DNA of 64,000 nucleotides from Gonatopus flavifemur (Eukaryota; Arthropoda; Insecta; Hymenoptera; Dryinidae), in the NCBI GenBank assembly GCA_018340375.1, contig JAFFJZ010000004.1, positions 49,206,001 to 49,270,000 of the forward strand, in the 5' to 3' direction. A program made the position numbers and the translations under genes. The notes below the pieces were generated by a model that saw only the letters and a list, made by a program, of their open reading frames with translations, was not told the DNA's origin and ran no database searches. Below, piece by piece: positions 10,990-21,470 of the stretch (position 1 is its first letter; each line of letters starts with the position of its first letter).

Positions 10990-11027
10990 AAAAGTGGAGA
11001 TTGTTGGTTTTGCCGCGACACCCCTCA
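10990..11027 (-). repeat. Right terminal inverted repeat, DUF7869 element
   Basis: Ends GGTTTTGCCGCGACACCCCT followed by CA, the inverse of 6901-6938. AAT follows at 11028-11030. Confidence 0.9.
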
Positions 11028-11417
11028 AATAAGCTATCTTTGAAGTAGGGAGGAAACTCCCTGGTGGGACGAGAAGTACAAGAAGAGTTGTGGAGAAGTA
11101 GTTCTAATTGTGCAAAAAAAAGGGTTGGATGAGTAGTGGGAAAGTAGTGGAGGGATATGCGATTTTCTTGGGGATGAAAGTACGTAGGAGGTGAAAGAAA
11201 AAGAGAAACAGAAACTAGAGACTCTATACATTGAGCACAGAATCAGAATGATATTCAGTGATTAACATGTGAATTGAGCGATTTTAAGAAAAGATGATTT
11301 TCTACGAAAATCAATGCTGCGCACGTAACGGCGTGTAGTGAAGAGGCGTGGTCACATCGACGAACAACGAAGGGGAGAAGACGAAGAGGAACGTTGGCCA
11401 CGCCTCCATCATCTGCA
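11028..11417. other. No gene seen
   Basis: Contains AAGTAGTGG and GATGAGTAGTGGGAA words loosely related to the satellite that follows, and a short dyad around GGAGGAAACTCCCTGG at about 11,050. No protein-like frame. Confidence 0.45.
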
Positions 11418-11530
11418 CGCAGGAAGGTAATACAAGTAGTGGAAAAGTCGTGAGAAAGTAGCGGATGAGTTGATGGTGGGTTCTCACGTTTTTTTCTTAT
11501 TCTAATTTTTCTATGGGTATTCTATGGGGT
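11418..11530 (+). repeat. Satellite-like unit, left fragment
   Basis: Reads AAGTAGTGGAAAAGTCGTGA...CTATGGGTATTCTATGGGGT. The rest of the array resumes at 16,335, after a MITE and a Copia element that interrupt it. The MITE insertion split TTCTATGGGGT from ATGTCTA. Confidence 0.75.
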
Positions 11531-11824
11531 CCCTGGTGAAAGGCAAGCGTGTCATAAAGAGTAACGGAAGCGTGAGCATGTTTCAGATTACTTTCCTAAT
11601 ACTTCTCATATGCTTCCTATCCACTCTTGGATTACGCTTCCGTGCGTAAAGCCCGGTTTCTATGAAATTGGGGTTTTTTCGGATACGCTTCACACACTTC
11701 AAATATACGTTCGAACCACTCTTAATGTTCCACTTGACGCTCGGTATACGCTTAAATCCACGTTCCAAATACTTTCCAACTACGTTCCTGACACTTTCTA
11801 TTACACGCTTCCCTTTCACCAGGG
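11531..11824. mobile_element. 294-bp MITE, copy 1 (GT duplication)
   Basis: Ends are CCCTGGTGAAAGGCAAGCGT and its near-inverse ...CTTCCCTTTCACCAGGG. GT lies outside both ends (11529-11530 and 11825-11826). The uninterrupted satellite reads GGGGTATGTCT, so the 2-bp duplication can be seen directly. It is almost identical to 12,383-12,676. The interior is rich in ACGCTTCC and ACGTTC words and does not code. Confidence 0.88.
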
Positions 11825-11829
11825 GTATG

Positions 11830-12143
11830 TGTTGAAAAAGGTTTTGCGTGCTTTCAATCCATTTAATATTATATAGATGTCTTTTACTATATTATTTGTT
11901 CTCTTAATGCTTCAGTAGAATAAGAACATATTGTAACGATTTCAACAACAACAAGTGTTCTTTAGAGTTACTATCACGCCCTCTATGTCAAGTGGTGAAT
12001 AAGTAAGCCCTTAGCGACAACGCAAGTGCTTCTCGAGCTGTTGAATGTGGCGGTCAAAACTTTTTGTATGTTTCGGTAATAAATTCCACTAATTACGCAT
12101 AACCAATTTCTCATATTCATTTCGTAAAGATTTAAACACAACA
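11830..12143 (+). repeat. 5' LTR of Copia element
   Basis: 314 bp, TGTTGAAAAAGG...AAACACAACA. It is the same length as the 3' LTR with only scattered substitutions, so the insertion is comparatively young. Confidence 0.92.
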
Positions 12144-12161
12144 GGTTATAGGCCCAGTTAT
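12144..12161 (+). promoter_or_regulatory. Presumed primer-binding site
   Basis: GGTTATAGGCCCAGTTAT starts directly after the 5' LTR, where the tRNA primer of a Copia element pairs. I infer the role from position. Confidence 0.6.
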
Positions 12162-12249
12162 TGCTGAGAATTGGTTAAGAGAATGGGTAGGAACGATTGT
12201 GTTTTAATTCTTGTTTCTTTTATCGAAGCGTCTCTACTCTGAAGCCAAA

Positions 12250-13269
12250 ATGGCGAGTGAATAGACATCTGTGAGACATATCACAAAGTTGGATGGGCAG
12301 AATTATCAAGCCTGGAAGTTTCAAGTGACCGTGATTCTAACAGCGAATGCGATTTTGGATGTCGTGGATGGATCCAGACCAACCCTGGCGAAAGGGAAGC
12401 GTGTCATAAAGAGTAACGGAAGCGTAAGCATGTTTCAGATTGCTTCCCTAATACTTCTCATATGCTTCCTATCCACTCTCTAACTACGCTTCCGGACGTA
12501 AAGCCCGGTTTCTATGAAATTGGGGTTTCTTCGGATACGCTTCACACACTTCAAATATACGTTCGAACCACTCTTAATGTTCCACTTGACGCTCGGTATA
12601 CGCTTAAATCCACGTTTCAAATACTTCCCAACTACGTTCATGACACTTTCTATTACACGCTTCCCTTTCATCAGGGAAAACCTGAAGATCCAGAGAGTGC
12701 ACTCGCAAAGGCGTAGGTAAAGGAGAATGCAAGAGCCATGTTTCTTATATCGTCGTCTGTGGATCCCCAGCAAATGCAGAATCTCCTTGTGTGCACGACA
12801 GCTAGAGATATGTGGAAAAAAATTGATTTCTATCCATGAACAACGATCCGAATCAAGCAAATTAATGCTAATGCAACGTTTTCATGAGTATCGGATGAAT
12901 CTGAACGATTCGGTGGTGACACATATCGCTAAAGTTCAGAACCTCGCAGTGCAGTTGATCGATATAGGCGAGAACATCTCAGATGTTGCTGTAATGGCTA
13001 AAATTATTGTGGTGCTGCCATCGAAATATAATGCGTTCAAGACTGCGTGGGATAGCATACCCGTTGATCAACAAACAATCGAAAATTTGACAGAACGTCT
13101 GATTAAAGAAGAATCAAGAATGACTGTTGACGACGAAGTTGGTGCTTGTGCTGCGATGACAATAAATGGAAGATCAAAATATGATGTGTCCGGTAAACAG
13201 AATCAAACTCATGAGCAAAAATTCAGAACGAATGCTGAATGTTTTTATTGTAAGAAAAAAAAATCGTGA
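12250..13269 (+). pseudogene. gag: Copia gag, broken by stop, MITE and frameshift
   Basis: The ATG at 12250 is followed by a TAG after four codons. The frame then reads KLDGQNYQAWKFQVTVIL, the typical Copia Gag start. It is cut by MITE copy 2 (12,383-12,676) and resumes with a body carrying ARDMWKK-type, MLMQRFHEYRMN and LPSKYNAFKTAWDSI boxes. The end has CFYCKKK, the first half of a CCHC knuckle. A run of A at about 13,253-13,261 shifts the frame out of pol, and the second half of the knuckle is not visible. Gag normally forms the retrotransposon particle. Confidence 0.88.
12383..12676. mobile_element. 294-bp MITE, copy 2, inside gag
   Basis: Same length and ends as copy 1 (CCCTGGCGAAAGGGAAGCGT / ...CTTCCCTTTCATCAGGG). 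AA lies outside both ends, and the split gag codons rejoin across the insertion if one AA is removed. It arrived after the Copia element and shows the family moved recently. Confidence 0.9.
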
Positions 13270-13575
13270 AAAATACAACGTAAAAGGAAAATCCAACAGT
13301 GGTGAAAAACAATCAGAGTGTGCTTTTGTTGTATCATCGGAAAATAAAATTGATTCGGCGAAAATAACCTATAAAAAGAAATCTATGATCTCTGAGCTTA
13401 CTCGACAAAAATGGTTAGCTCGAAATCCAGCAGACGTTTGGATAACGGACAGTGGTGCTTCATGCCATGTAACGTATCGACGAGAGTGGTTTACAAATCT
13501 GGAGTTAGCGAATGGAGATCACGTGTCTCTTGGTGACAATGAAGAATGTGAGGTTATTGGTCGAGGAACAAGGTT
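13266..13575 (+). pseudogene. Copia protease region
   Basis: The frame runs from the gag frameshift through SENKIDSAKITYKKKSM to VWITDSGASCHVT, which carries the DSGA active-site motif of retrotransposon aspartic proteases. The conserved GRG follows near the end. Sequence then jumps straight into the integrase core in another frame, so the protease-integrase linker and integrase zinc-binding domain have been deleted. Confidence 0.85.
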
Positions 13576-14190
13576 ATATTTAAAGATGATGCAACTGGAT
13601 TTAGGGTAGTCTACTTCTTAAAACATAAATTTGACGTCATTGATCGTTTCCGTGAATACGAAGCCTTAGTTGCAAATAAGTTTCAACGAAGAATTAGAAC
13701 TCTTAGAACAGATAATGGTGGAGAATATTACAATCGCAAAATGTTATCATTTCTAAAGGATAGAGGAATTGTATTGGAAACTACGGCACCGTACACACCC
13801 CAACAAAACGGCCGAGCAGAGAGAGACAACAGAACAATTGTAGAAAGCGCACGCACAATGCTGCAAGCAAAGTCACTGCCAACTTACCTGTGGGCTGAGG
13901 TGATCAACACTGCTGTCTAGCTTTTAAATAGAACTCCTACACGAGGCGAGTCAAATAAAACTCCATTCGAGTTGTGGAATGGGCACAAGCCAAATGTGAA
14001 ACATCTTCGTATCTTCGGATCTGAGTCCTATGCACACATTCCTAAACGATTCCGGAAGAAAATGGATGCAAAGGCTACACCGTCCATACTGGTTGGATAT
14101 CAGGGAGATTCTCATAATTACCGACTGTTTGACTCGAAGGAAAAAAAATATTTGTGTCACGTGATGTTTCTTTTAATGAAAACGTTTTGA
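13576..14190 (+). pseudogene. Copia integrase core, deleted and interrupted
   Basis: Reads FKDDATGFRVVYFLKHK, TLRTDNGGEY and PYTPQQNGRAERDN, giving the D, D and E of the integrase core. It continues through the GKKP-like region (LWNGHKPNVKHLRIFGSESY). The N-terminal HHCC zinc domain is missing. A TAG at 13918-13920 interrupts the frame, and a frameshift near 14,150 separates it from reverse transcriptase. Not functional as it stands. Confidence 0.88.
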
Positions 14191-15158
14191 CTTCGAAATC
14201 AGTGACAAATGATGGTGACAACAAGATTGAGGTAAAAGTCCATGTCGATGCAACCATAGAACCTGTTCTGGAAAATGAAGACGATGATAATGGTGACAAT
14301 GAAGCTGAGATGTTTGTTGAAGATCAACCTGCAATTGGTATTGAAGAAAGAATACAGCCATTAACTCGAGAGGTAAAAAGAGATCTTCGAGATCGTTCAA
14401 AAATCCGGAAACCAGCCAGGTTTGAAGCTGATATAGTTGAGTATGATATTCCAAACAGCTATGAAAAAGCGATTTCTTGTCCTGATGCAAAATATTGGAA
14501 AGAGGCCATCAGAGAGGAGCTTGAAGCTCTTGAAACTAATCAGACCTGGACAATTGTACCAAAGCAAAAGAACCAGAAATACATAGACTCTAAATGGGTT
14601 TTTAAAGTTTTATGGAACACAAATGGAGGAGTACGCCGATTTAAAGCACGATTCTGTGCAAGAGGTTTTCAGCAAGAAAATGGTATCGATTACTCAGAGA
14701 CATTCTCTCCAGTAATCAGGTACGATTCGCTTAGAGTGTTCCTAGCAACGGTAGCCAAAGAAGATTTAGAAATGATGCAGTTTGATGTTCGTACAGCCTT
14801 CCTGCATGGAGAACTCAAAGAAGAAGTTTACATGGAGCCACCAAAAGGATTAGATGTCGACCCAAGGAGCTTAATGTTGTGTAAACTTAATAAATCTTTA
14901 TATGGCCTTAAACAGGTGCCACGCAGCTGGAACAAAACCTCCAGTAGTTTTCTCGAAAGATTTAATCTAAAGCCAAGTGAAGCGGATCCGTGTGTATTTA
15001 GTGGTGTAATTAAGAATGAGGTAGTTCTTCTCGCGTTATTTGTGGACGATGGTTTAGTGGCATCTAAATGTAAGAAAATTATTCTAGAAATCATTAACTC
15101 TTTACAAGACCAATTTGAAATCACAATCGATGACGGAAGTTATTTTGTAGGAGTATAA
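14154..15158 (+). pseudogene. Copia reverse transcriptase
   Basis: A 334-codon frame beginning in an acidic linker. The RT has WTIVPK, KARFCARGFQQENGIDYSET, FDVRTAFLHGELKEEVYMEP, LYGLKQVPRSWN and the catalytic box ALFVDDGLVAS (the FVDD form of YVDD). A TAA at the end replaces the usual FLG(I/V)Q continuation, so RNase H is cut off. Confidence 0.92.
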
Positions 15159-15236
15159 ATTGTTCGCGATCGAATTGAAAAAACAATTTTCATACATCAA
15201 TACAATTATACTAATCGTATAATAGAAAGATTTAAT

Positions 15237-15995
15237 ATGAATACTGCAAAAAAAATTAGTATTCCAGCAGATCCGCATACTGTATTGTCGCCCATCACTG
15301 ATGTATCAAACATAAGTAACGTGCCTTATAGGGAGGCAGTAGGATCATCAATGTTTCTATCAGTGGTGTATCGACCAGACATATCTTACGCTGTGAGTAG
15401 CGTCAGTAGATTTCTCAATGCTCAAAGTGAACTACATTGGCAAGCGCTTAAAAGAATATTTAGATATTTGATAGAAACAAAAAATTATGGTATACAGTAT
15501 GGAAATAGCGGGAGCGAATCAGGTCTAACAGGGTATTCTGACGCAGATTATGCGAATGATATAGAGACACGGAAATCGACATCCGCCTACGTATTTTTCT
15601 TTGCAAACGGACCAGTAACTTGGGCTTTCCAAAAACAAAAAATTGTTACGTTGAGCACTACTGAGTCTGAATACGTAGCTGCTGCTACCGCAACGAGAGA
15701 GGCCATGTGGCTTAGAAAATTAATTTTTGAGTTAGGATTTGAGAAAAAATGTCCTACTATAATGAAGATTGTTAATCAGAGTGCCATACGATTGGCAAAG
15801 AACCCGGAATATCACAAGCGCACAAAACGTATTGATATTCATTATCATTCCCTGCGTGAAAAAGTTTTCGAGAATCAGATAGAAATACAATATGTTTGTA
15901 GCGCAGAACAAATCGCTGATGTATTCACAAAGGCGTTAGCAAAAGGAAGATTTCAGTATTTACGTACACAACTTAGAGTAGTTCCGATTGATTGA
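15237..15995 (+). pseudogene. Copia C-terminal RT and RNase H
   Basis: The 252-codon frame starts in the RT connection (REAVGSSMFLSVVYRPDIS). RNase H residues are visible in GYSDADYAND and LSTTESEYVAA, and it ends with KALAKGRFQYLRTQL, as Copia polyproteins do. Open, but separated from RT by a stop about 80 bases upstream. Confidence 0.9.
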
Positions 15996-16015
15996 GAGCA
16001 CTGAAACAGCGGGAG

Positions 16016-16329
16016 TGTTGAAAAAGGTTTTGCGTGCTTTCAATTCATTTAATATTATATAGATGTCTTTGACTATATTATTTGTTCTCTTAATGCTTTA
16101 GTAGAATAAGAACATATTGTAACGATTTCAACAACAACAAGTGTTCTTTAGAGTTACTATCACGCCCTCTATGTCAAGTGGTGAATAAATAAGCTCTTAG
16201 CGACAACGCCAGTGCTTCTCGAGCTGTTGAATCTGGCGGTCGAAACTTTTTGAATGTTTCGGTAATAAATTCCAATAATTACGCATAACCAATTTCTCAT
16301 ATTCATTTCGTGGAGATTTAAACACAACA
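16016..16329 (+). repeat. 3' LTR of Copia element
   Basis: 314 bp. The purine-rich stretch GAAACAGCGGGAG just upstream is the likely polypurine tract for plus-strand priming. GTATG follows at 16330-16334. Confidence 0.92.
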
Positions 16330-16334
16330 GTATG

Positions 16335-17222
16335 TCTAGAATGTGAGAGGTATTTGGGATATGTTAAATCATGTGACAATATTCATACGAGGATTTCGGA
16401 TCGATCAGAATGGAGAAAAGTAGTGGAAAAGTATAGAATTAGTTGTTGGGATTTCAACGTTTTTTTCACATTCTAACTGTTCTATGAGTATTCTATGGGG
16501 TATATTCATACTGTGAGAGGTATCTTGAATATGTAAGATTATATGACAATATTGATACAAAGATTTCGAATCAATCAGAACAATGTAGATGAGAAAAGTA
16601 GTGGAAAGTCGTGAAAAAGGAGCGGACGAGTTGTGGTTGGCACTCTAACGTTGTTTTCTCATCCCAACTTTTGCGTGGGTATTCTATGGGCTGTGTCTAT
16701 ACTATAACAGGTACCTGGGATGTGTGAGGTCATATAACAATATTTATAAGAGGATTTCGGATGAATCAGAACAATTTAGATGACAAATTTAGTGGAAAAG
16801 TATAGGATGAGTTGTTGGTGGCGGTCTAACGTTTTTTTGCCTTTCTCACAGTTCTATGAGTATTCTATGGAGTATGTCTATGCTGTGAGAGGTATCTGGG
16901 ATATGTAAGATCATATGACAACATTTATACAAGGATTTCGGATCAATTACAACGATATAAGTGAGAAAAGTAGTGCAAAGTCGTGAAAAAGTAGCGGACG
17001 AGTTGTGGGTGGAATATTGACGTTTTTTCACATTCTCACTTTTCCATGGGTATTCTATGAGCAAACTAGGACAATTATCTGGGGTATGTAAGATGATATG
17101 ACAACTGTTATACAAGGATTTCGGATCAATAATATCGATATAAATGAGCAAAGTAGTGAAAAGTATAAGATGAGTTGTTGCTGGCATTCTCACTTTTTTT
17201 CTCATTCCAACTTTTCTATGGG
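16335..17222 (+). repeat. Satellite-like array, ~185-bp units, forward
   Basis: TATTCTATGG recurs at 16489, 16680, 16861 and 17051, so units are 181-191 bp. Each carries TGTGAGAGGTATCTGGGATA, CAAGGATTTCGGATCAAT and GAGAAAAGTAGTGGAAA variants. No coding content. Confidence 0.85.
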
Positions 17223-17540
17223 TTGTATAAATATTGGGATCTGATCTAACATATCCTAGATACCGCTCACAGTATAGACTCACCCCATAGGATACCCATA
17301 GAAATGTTAGAATCGTGAAAAAACGTGAGAATGCCACCAACAACTCATCCACTAGTTTTCTACTACTTTCCTCATTTCAATCGTTCTGATCAATCCGAAA
17401 TCCTTGTGTAAACATTGTCACATGATCTGACATATCTCAAATACCTCTCACAGTATAGATACACCCCATAGGATACCCATAGAAAAGTCAGAATCGAGTA
17501 AAAACGGGAGAATCCCACCAGCAACTCATCCACTCGATCC
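17223..17540 (-). repeat. Satellite-like array, inverted units
   Basis: Near 17,222 the array switches strand. CCCATAGGATACCCATAGAAA, ACCTCTCACAGTATAGA and TGATCAATCCGAAATCCTTG are reverse complements of the words to the left. Together the halves can fold on each other, as in a foldback element. Confidence 0.8.
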
Positions 17541-17671
17541 AATCGATTAATTACAACAATTTTTTGTAATAAACAACACATAATAAATGATTTTATTTAT
17601 TGATTTGCCCAATGCAAAATTCCGTATCACCGATAGGAAATAAGTGATGTTTTACATTTCCAGAGTTTCGA
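17541..17671. other. AT-rich spacer, no feature
   Basis: Short AT-rich segment ending in TCGA (17668-17671), one copy of the presumed target duplication of element X. Confidence 0.4.
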
Positions 17672-18240
17672 TTACACAGCCACACAAGAAAAACTTTTGT
17701 TTCTGACCTTGGGATCAGACTATGTGTATTATATGATTTTGGGGTAGCTGCAACTGAATCCGAAGTCTATTTTGCCCCATCACGTCAGGTTTCCAACATG
17801 ACCTTAAAAAACTGAATCGTCACGGAAAAAATAAATAGTCTGACCCTGGGATTAGACTATGTATTTTATACGTCTTAGGGGTCGCTGAAACTGAATCCGA
17901 TGAGTGGTCGATTCCATCATATCAAGGTTTTGACATAACCTCAAAAAAACCGCAAAATCACGAAAAGAATAAAATTAACTGTTTGGGCCGGGGGTCAGAC
18001 TATGTATTTTATATGTTTTCGGGGTTGCTGGAACTGACTTTGATGTCAATGTAACCCCATCATGACAGGTTTCCGATATGACCTTAATGATTTCAACTGT
18101 GAAAAACAAACAAACAACCAAGTGCTCCTGCCTGGACATCAGACCACAAATTCTATATGTTGTCGGGGTCGCTGAAACGGAATCTGATATTCCCGAAACT
18201 CGATCACGTTAGGTTTTCAACATAACAATCTTCTACACAA
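17672..18240 (-). repeat. Left TIR array of X (~135-bp units)
   Basis: Four units, marked by CTGACCTTGGGATCAGACTA at 17703, CTGACCCTGGGATTAGACTA at about 17840, and weaker copies near 17,990 and 18,130. Each is followed by GGGGT(C/A)GCTG..ACTGAATCCGA and by a stretch ending ...TCAGGTTT.CAACAT. Inverted copies form the right end of X. Confidence 0.85.
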
Positions 18241-18324
18241 CAAGCATCCTTTCACATTTTGTCATTTTATCACATAGATCGATCCACATATCCAGAGCAA
18301 TACCTCAAGATCTAGCTACAAAAA

Positions 18325-18416
18325 CACGGAAACGTTGACGGAAGAAACGGGAGACTGCGCAGAAATCGTATACGAGATCTGCACAGTCTCCCGTTTCTTC
18401 CATCAACGTTCCCGTG
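18325..18416. repeat. Near-perfect 92-bp hairpin in left TIR of Y
   Basis: CACGGAAACGTTGACGGAAG and on through AACGGGAGACTGCGCAG folds onto CTGCACAGTCTCCCGTTTCTTCCATCAACGTTCCCGTG. It is absent from the right TIR of Y, so it is an insertion, probably a very small foldback MITE. Confidence 0.8.
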
Positions 18417-18419
18417 CTT

Positions 18420-18776
18420 GTGTAGTAGGGTGGAGTGAAAAACAAAAAAGTCTCCGAATCGAATCGTAATAGTGCGGAAAAGTTGCTACTCTTCAAGACG
18501 AACTCAGGGAAAAAAAAATTTTGAAATCGGATAAGATCTTCAACTCGCGCATTTCGTTTCAAGTTTTTGAATTTCATCGAAAATTCAAGGATATTTCAAA
18601 ATATTCGAGTTCGCTCGATTATTGTCCGATCAAGCTGATTTTTGGTTTGTGGTATTATATTGAGGTTTTTATTGGAGAAAAATATACCCCCTCCCCTCCT
18701 TGATGAAGCTTGAAGCGAATCAGAAAGTCCATTTTTCCCTCAAATCGCCCTAAATAACTCTGTCGACACCGTCCCG
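18420..18776 (+). repeat. Left long TIR of Y
   Basis: From GTAGTAGGGTGGAGTGAAAA to CTGTCGACACC. Matched inverted at 21,925-22,290 with scattered mismatches throughout (for example GAGTAGCAACTTTTCCGCAC there). Confidence 0.85.
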
Positions 18777-18898
18777 TTATATCGCAATAATTCCCACTGT
18801 ATAGAATAATATCATTACTTCAATTGAATCCCCCTTCCGAATAACGGCAAAGGGGGTAGAAAGGAGGGGAGGGCAGAGGCGGCCCAGAGATCTGTCTT

Positions 18899-18912
18899 GG
18901 GGGGGGGGGGGG
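18899..18912. repeat. Run of 14 G
   Basis: Uninterrupted G homopolymer in otherwise mixed sequence. Length is likely to be unreliable in sequencing or assembly. Confidence 0.7.
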
Positions 18913-19202
18913 CGAAAAGTACTCATTTGAACTTTAAAGAAAATAAAGATCGTAGGAATACAAAAACTCCCCATTGCCGGAACATATTTGGTTGGCTTGG
19001 GAGGGGTAATTGCCCCTACCGCCCCCCCTTTGAATTCGCCCCTGGGGGAGGGGTTATATCCATGTTTTATTACAGTATGCAATATATGCAGCTCTTCGCC
19101 CGTCACACTTGTCACGACTCAGAACTCACCACGAGAAGGTGGCTGCACCGCGAGTTCCACCCACGCCCTACCCAACCAACCAACCAAATGTGGGCATGGA
19201 CT

Positions 19203-21460
19203 CTATTTGAAGTCAGATTTTGTTTCGAATTGTGGCATTTCTGCTTGAGAGTTAAGAGTTGCTCGAATGTAGCCATCTCTCCTGTCGTGTCCATATACTT
19301 CTTTACTGGCTCTTGTTACCAGTTTTACACACCGTTCTACTGCCTGAGTGTGACAAGGGACTTTTCTCCAGGTCTATTTCTAGTGTTGGTTTCTGTTTCT
19401 CCTTGATTAGCATCGAAATTTGCTGTGCGGAAAAAGAAGACAAGAGTGGGGGACAGGTCAGTGTAACCTTAGACCAATTGATGATGTCAAAGTACTCTTG
19501 CGCTTCAAAATTAAATTCAGGTACTTTAAAAGTCCTTACAAAAGCTTTTTTTGTCACAGGTTTTTCTTCTGTTTCGAGGACTCGCCATCGTTATCCATTA
19601 CCATAGACAGCAGAACATTTTCTGGATGGGCGAAGAAGCCGTTTGTCTGAATGACTTTATGTACAATATTCCTTACTTTAGGAGGTAACTTTCGACATCT
19701 TTTGATACAATCAAAAATGTGTTTTGGTCCTTCAAGAATAGAAGATTTTGTCTTAATTTGGAACCACAGTGGTGCGTATATGTGTAATATGTATGTCACT
19801 ATAAGCTGCAGGGTTTCTGACGGGTTTGCAGTGGAATGTATAGCCTAAGAATTCTGTTAGCTGTGGTCAACCAACGAGCATGTGCTATTGGTCCCGGGTC
19901 ACGGTTGGCTAGATCTGTTGAACAGGATCCTGAATCAATGCTGAGAGCAATCTCGTGTAAATATCTTTGATCTTTATTGAGGATTTTGAAATCAATCTCT
20001 GGCAGAACGCAGCTGATCGGCTGAAAATCAACCACAGGCAACGACTCAAATTCTGCAAGTTGTTTGCAGATAGCACCTGTGAATGAATGAGGACCACTTG
20101 TTCCCCCATCAAGATCTTCGATGAGATGCCGCAAAGGCAATTCGTTAAAGTGTATGAGGCAGATAACCCATTGTAAGGGTTTTTGTAATTTCATCTCAAT
20201 ATGTTTAATGGCTCCATTTTTCCAGCCAGTATTTGTTGCTGTACCATCGCAACCGATAACTGCAATACCAGATGTATCTATAGCATTGTCTTCGAAGTAC
20301 CTCACAATGCTGAGGGCTGTATCCTTTCCGGTCTTTGAATCTGGTACTATATGGCAAACATATTTTGAGCCAGGTTCCTCAATAACAGAAATATGTTCTT
20401 CTTTTTTCTCTGTTTGATAGCGTTCACCGTTTCTTTCTTCTAAGTACAGTCTAAGTGTGTTATCTGATCTGCCGTCAAAGTACAAACACTTAGGACCCTC
20501 TGCTTGTCGCTCAATAAGCTGCGCTTCAACTAAACTAGCTCTGCATTTTTCTTTCTCACGTCTAATCTTGCTTCGATCAATAATCATAGATGAATTTTCA
20601 TTAGTGACTAATCCCACATCTTTCAGCACGCTTGAAGCTATAGCTGCTGCTGCTCTGTCAGAAACCCCATACCGATCACATATCCCCCCAGTTGCTGGCA
20701 ATGACAAACGCATTTGTTTTTTTTCAGAAACAAAAGACGTTGAGCGTGGGAACTGAAAGGTTGCATCGTGCTGTTCATTGTCACTTTCTTCAAAATGTTT
20801 ATTTTCTGTTTCAGGAATAGTGCTAAAAGAAGACGGACCTGCAGCAATTTCTATAGGGGAGTGCTGCAGAAGATTACTACGTTCTTTCCTCTGCATTTGT
20901 TTCGTCAATCTTTTGGTTTATGTCAAATCGTTGACTTAAATTTTCCCCTTCCTCAAATACCTTTGTGCATACAGAAACTTGAGTTCTATTACAGGTATTT
21001 TTCTGTCTTTAGGGCACCTGCATTGAATGACAACAGGATTGGAGCAAATGCATGCACTAAAAGATTTGTTGCAAATGCACTCAAATGTCATAGGGCATTT
21101 ACATGTAGAAATATCGAATAAAGTTTCACATGACTCTTGGATAAAGTTCTTGTACTTTTCATGTGTTTTTTCCCTGTTGTAAGATTTTCTGAGAACATAA
21201 TATTTGTCATGCAGGACTTTTATTTTTTGTATTATTCTGGCATGAGAAACGGCAGGAATGGAAGCTTTGCAATACAATGCTTCCAATTGTGAGGCTACAC
21301 TGCTAGTCACTAAAGAAAAGTTGACCTTCTTCCCGGAGCACAGTCTATATCTTCCCTGGTGAAAAGCTCTCACGACATCCGCAGATGTTGGGAGGAAGGA
21401 AAGCGGCAATGGTCTTGGGGTCCCGAAGAAAGAACACGCCGTGTCTTTACGTGTCAGGGA
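19203..21460 (-). pseudogene. Transposase-like gene of Y, frameshifted
   Basis: Minus-strand pieces in order. About 21,460-20,937 is a Cys-rich N-terminal part (PRPLPLSFLPTSADVV, CKCPM, CICN, CICS, CRCPKDRKIP). The central block 20,908-19,799 has FDGRSDN, EEHISVIEEPGSKY, VIGCDGTATNTGWKNGAI, LIHFNELPLRHL and HARWLTTANRILRLY. It continues as ILHIYAPLWFQIK...FFAHPENVLLSM and ends AVERCVKLV in further frames. I recognise this, from memory, as a repeated arthropod transposon protein family with no settled name. The aspartates in FDGR and GCDGT are plausible catalytic residues. At least three frameshifts (near 19,805, 19,560 and 19,350) break it. Introns may separate the N-terminal pieces. Confidence 0.8.
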
Positions 21461-21470
21461 CATTGATAAC

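Larger units (their letters stand above)
6901..11027 (+). mobile_element. Complete DNA transposon carrying a DUF7869-type gene
   Basis: The 38-bp terminal inverted repeats at 6901-6938 and 10990-11027 differ at one position. AAT lies outside both ends (6898-6900 and 11028-11030), giving a candidate 3-bp target duplication. Inside are one spliced gene (7252-9184), a polyadenylation signal at 9313 and a later mariner insertion (9577-10874). Without the mariner the element would be about 2.83 kb. Additional copies of the inner TIR word lie just inside both ends, as expected for transposase binding sites. I do not know an established superfamily name for elements with this protein. Confidence 0.85.
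11830..16329 (+). mobile_element. Copia-type LTR retrotransposon, 4.5 kb, defective
   Basis: Two 314-bp LTRs (11830-12143 and 16016-16329) begin TGTTG and end CAACA. The 5-bp duplication GTATG lies at 11825-11829 and 16330-16334. Inside, in Copia order, are gag, protease, integrase, reverse transcriptase and RNase H. Premature stops, frameshifts, a MITE in gag and loss of the integrase zinc domain make it non-autonomous. The target was the right edge of MITE copy 1. Confidence 0.95.
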
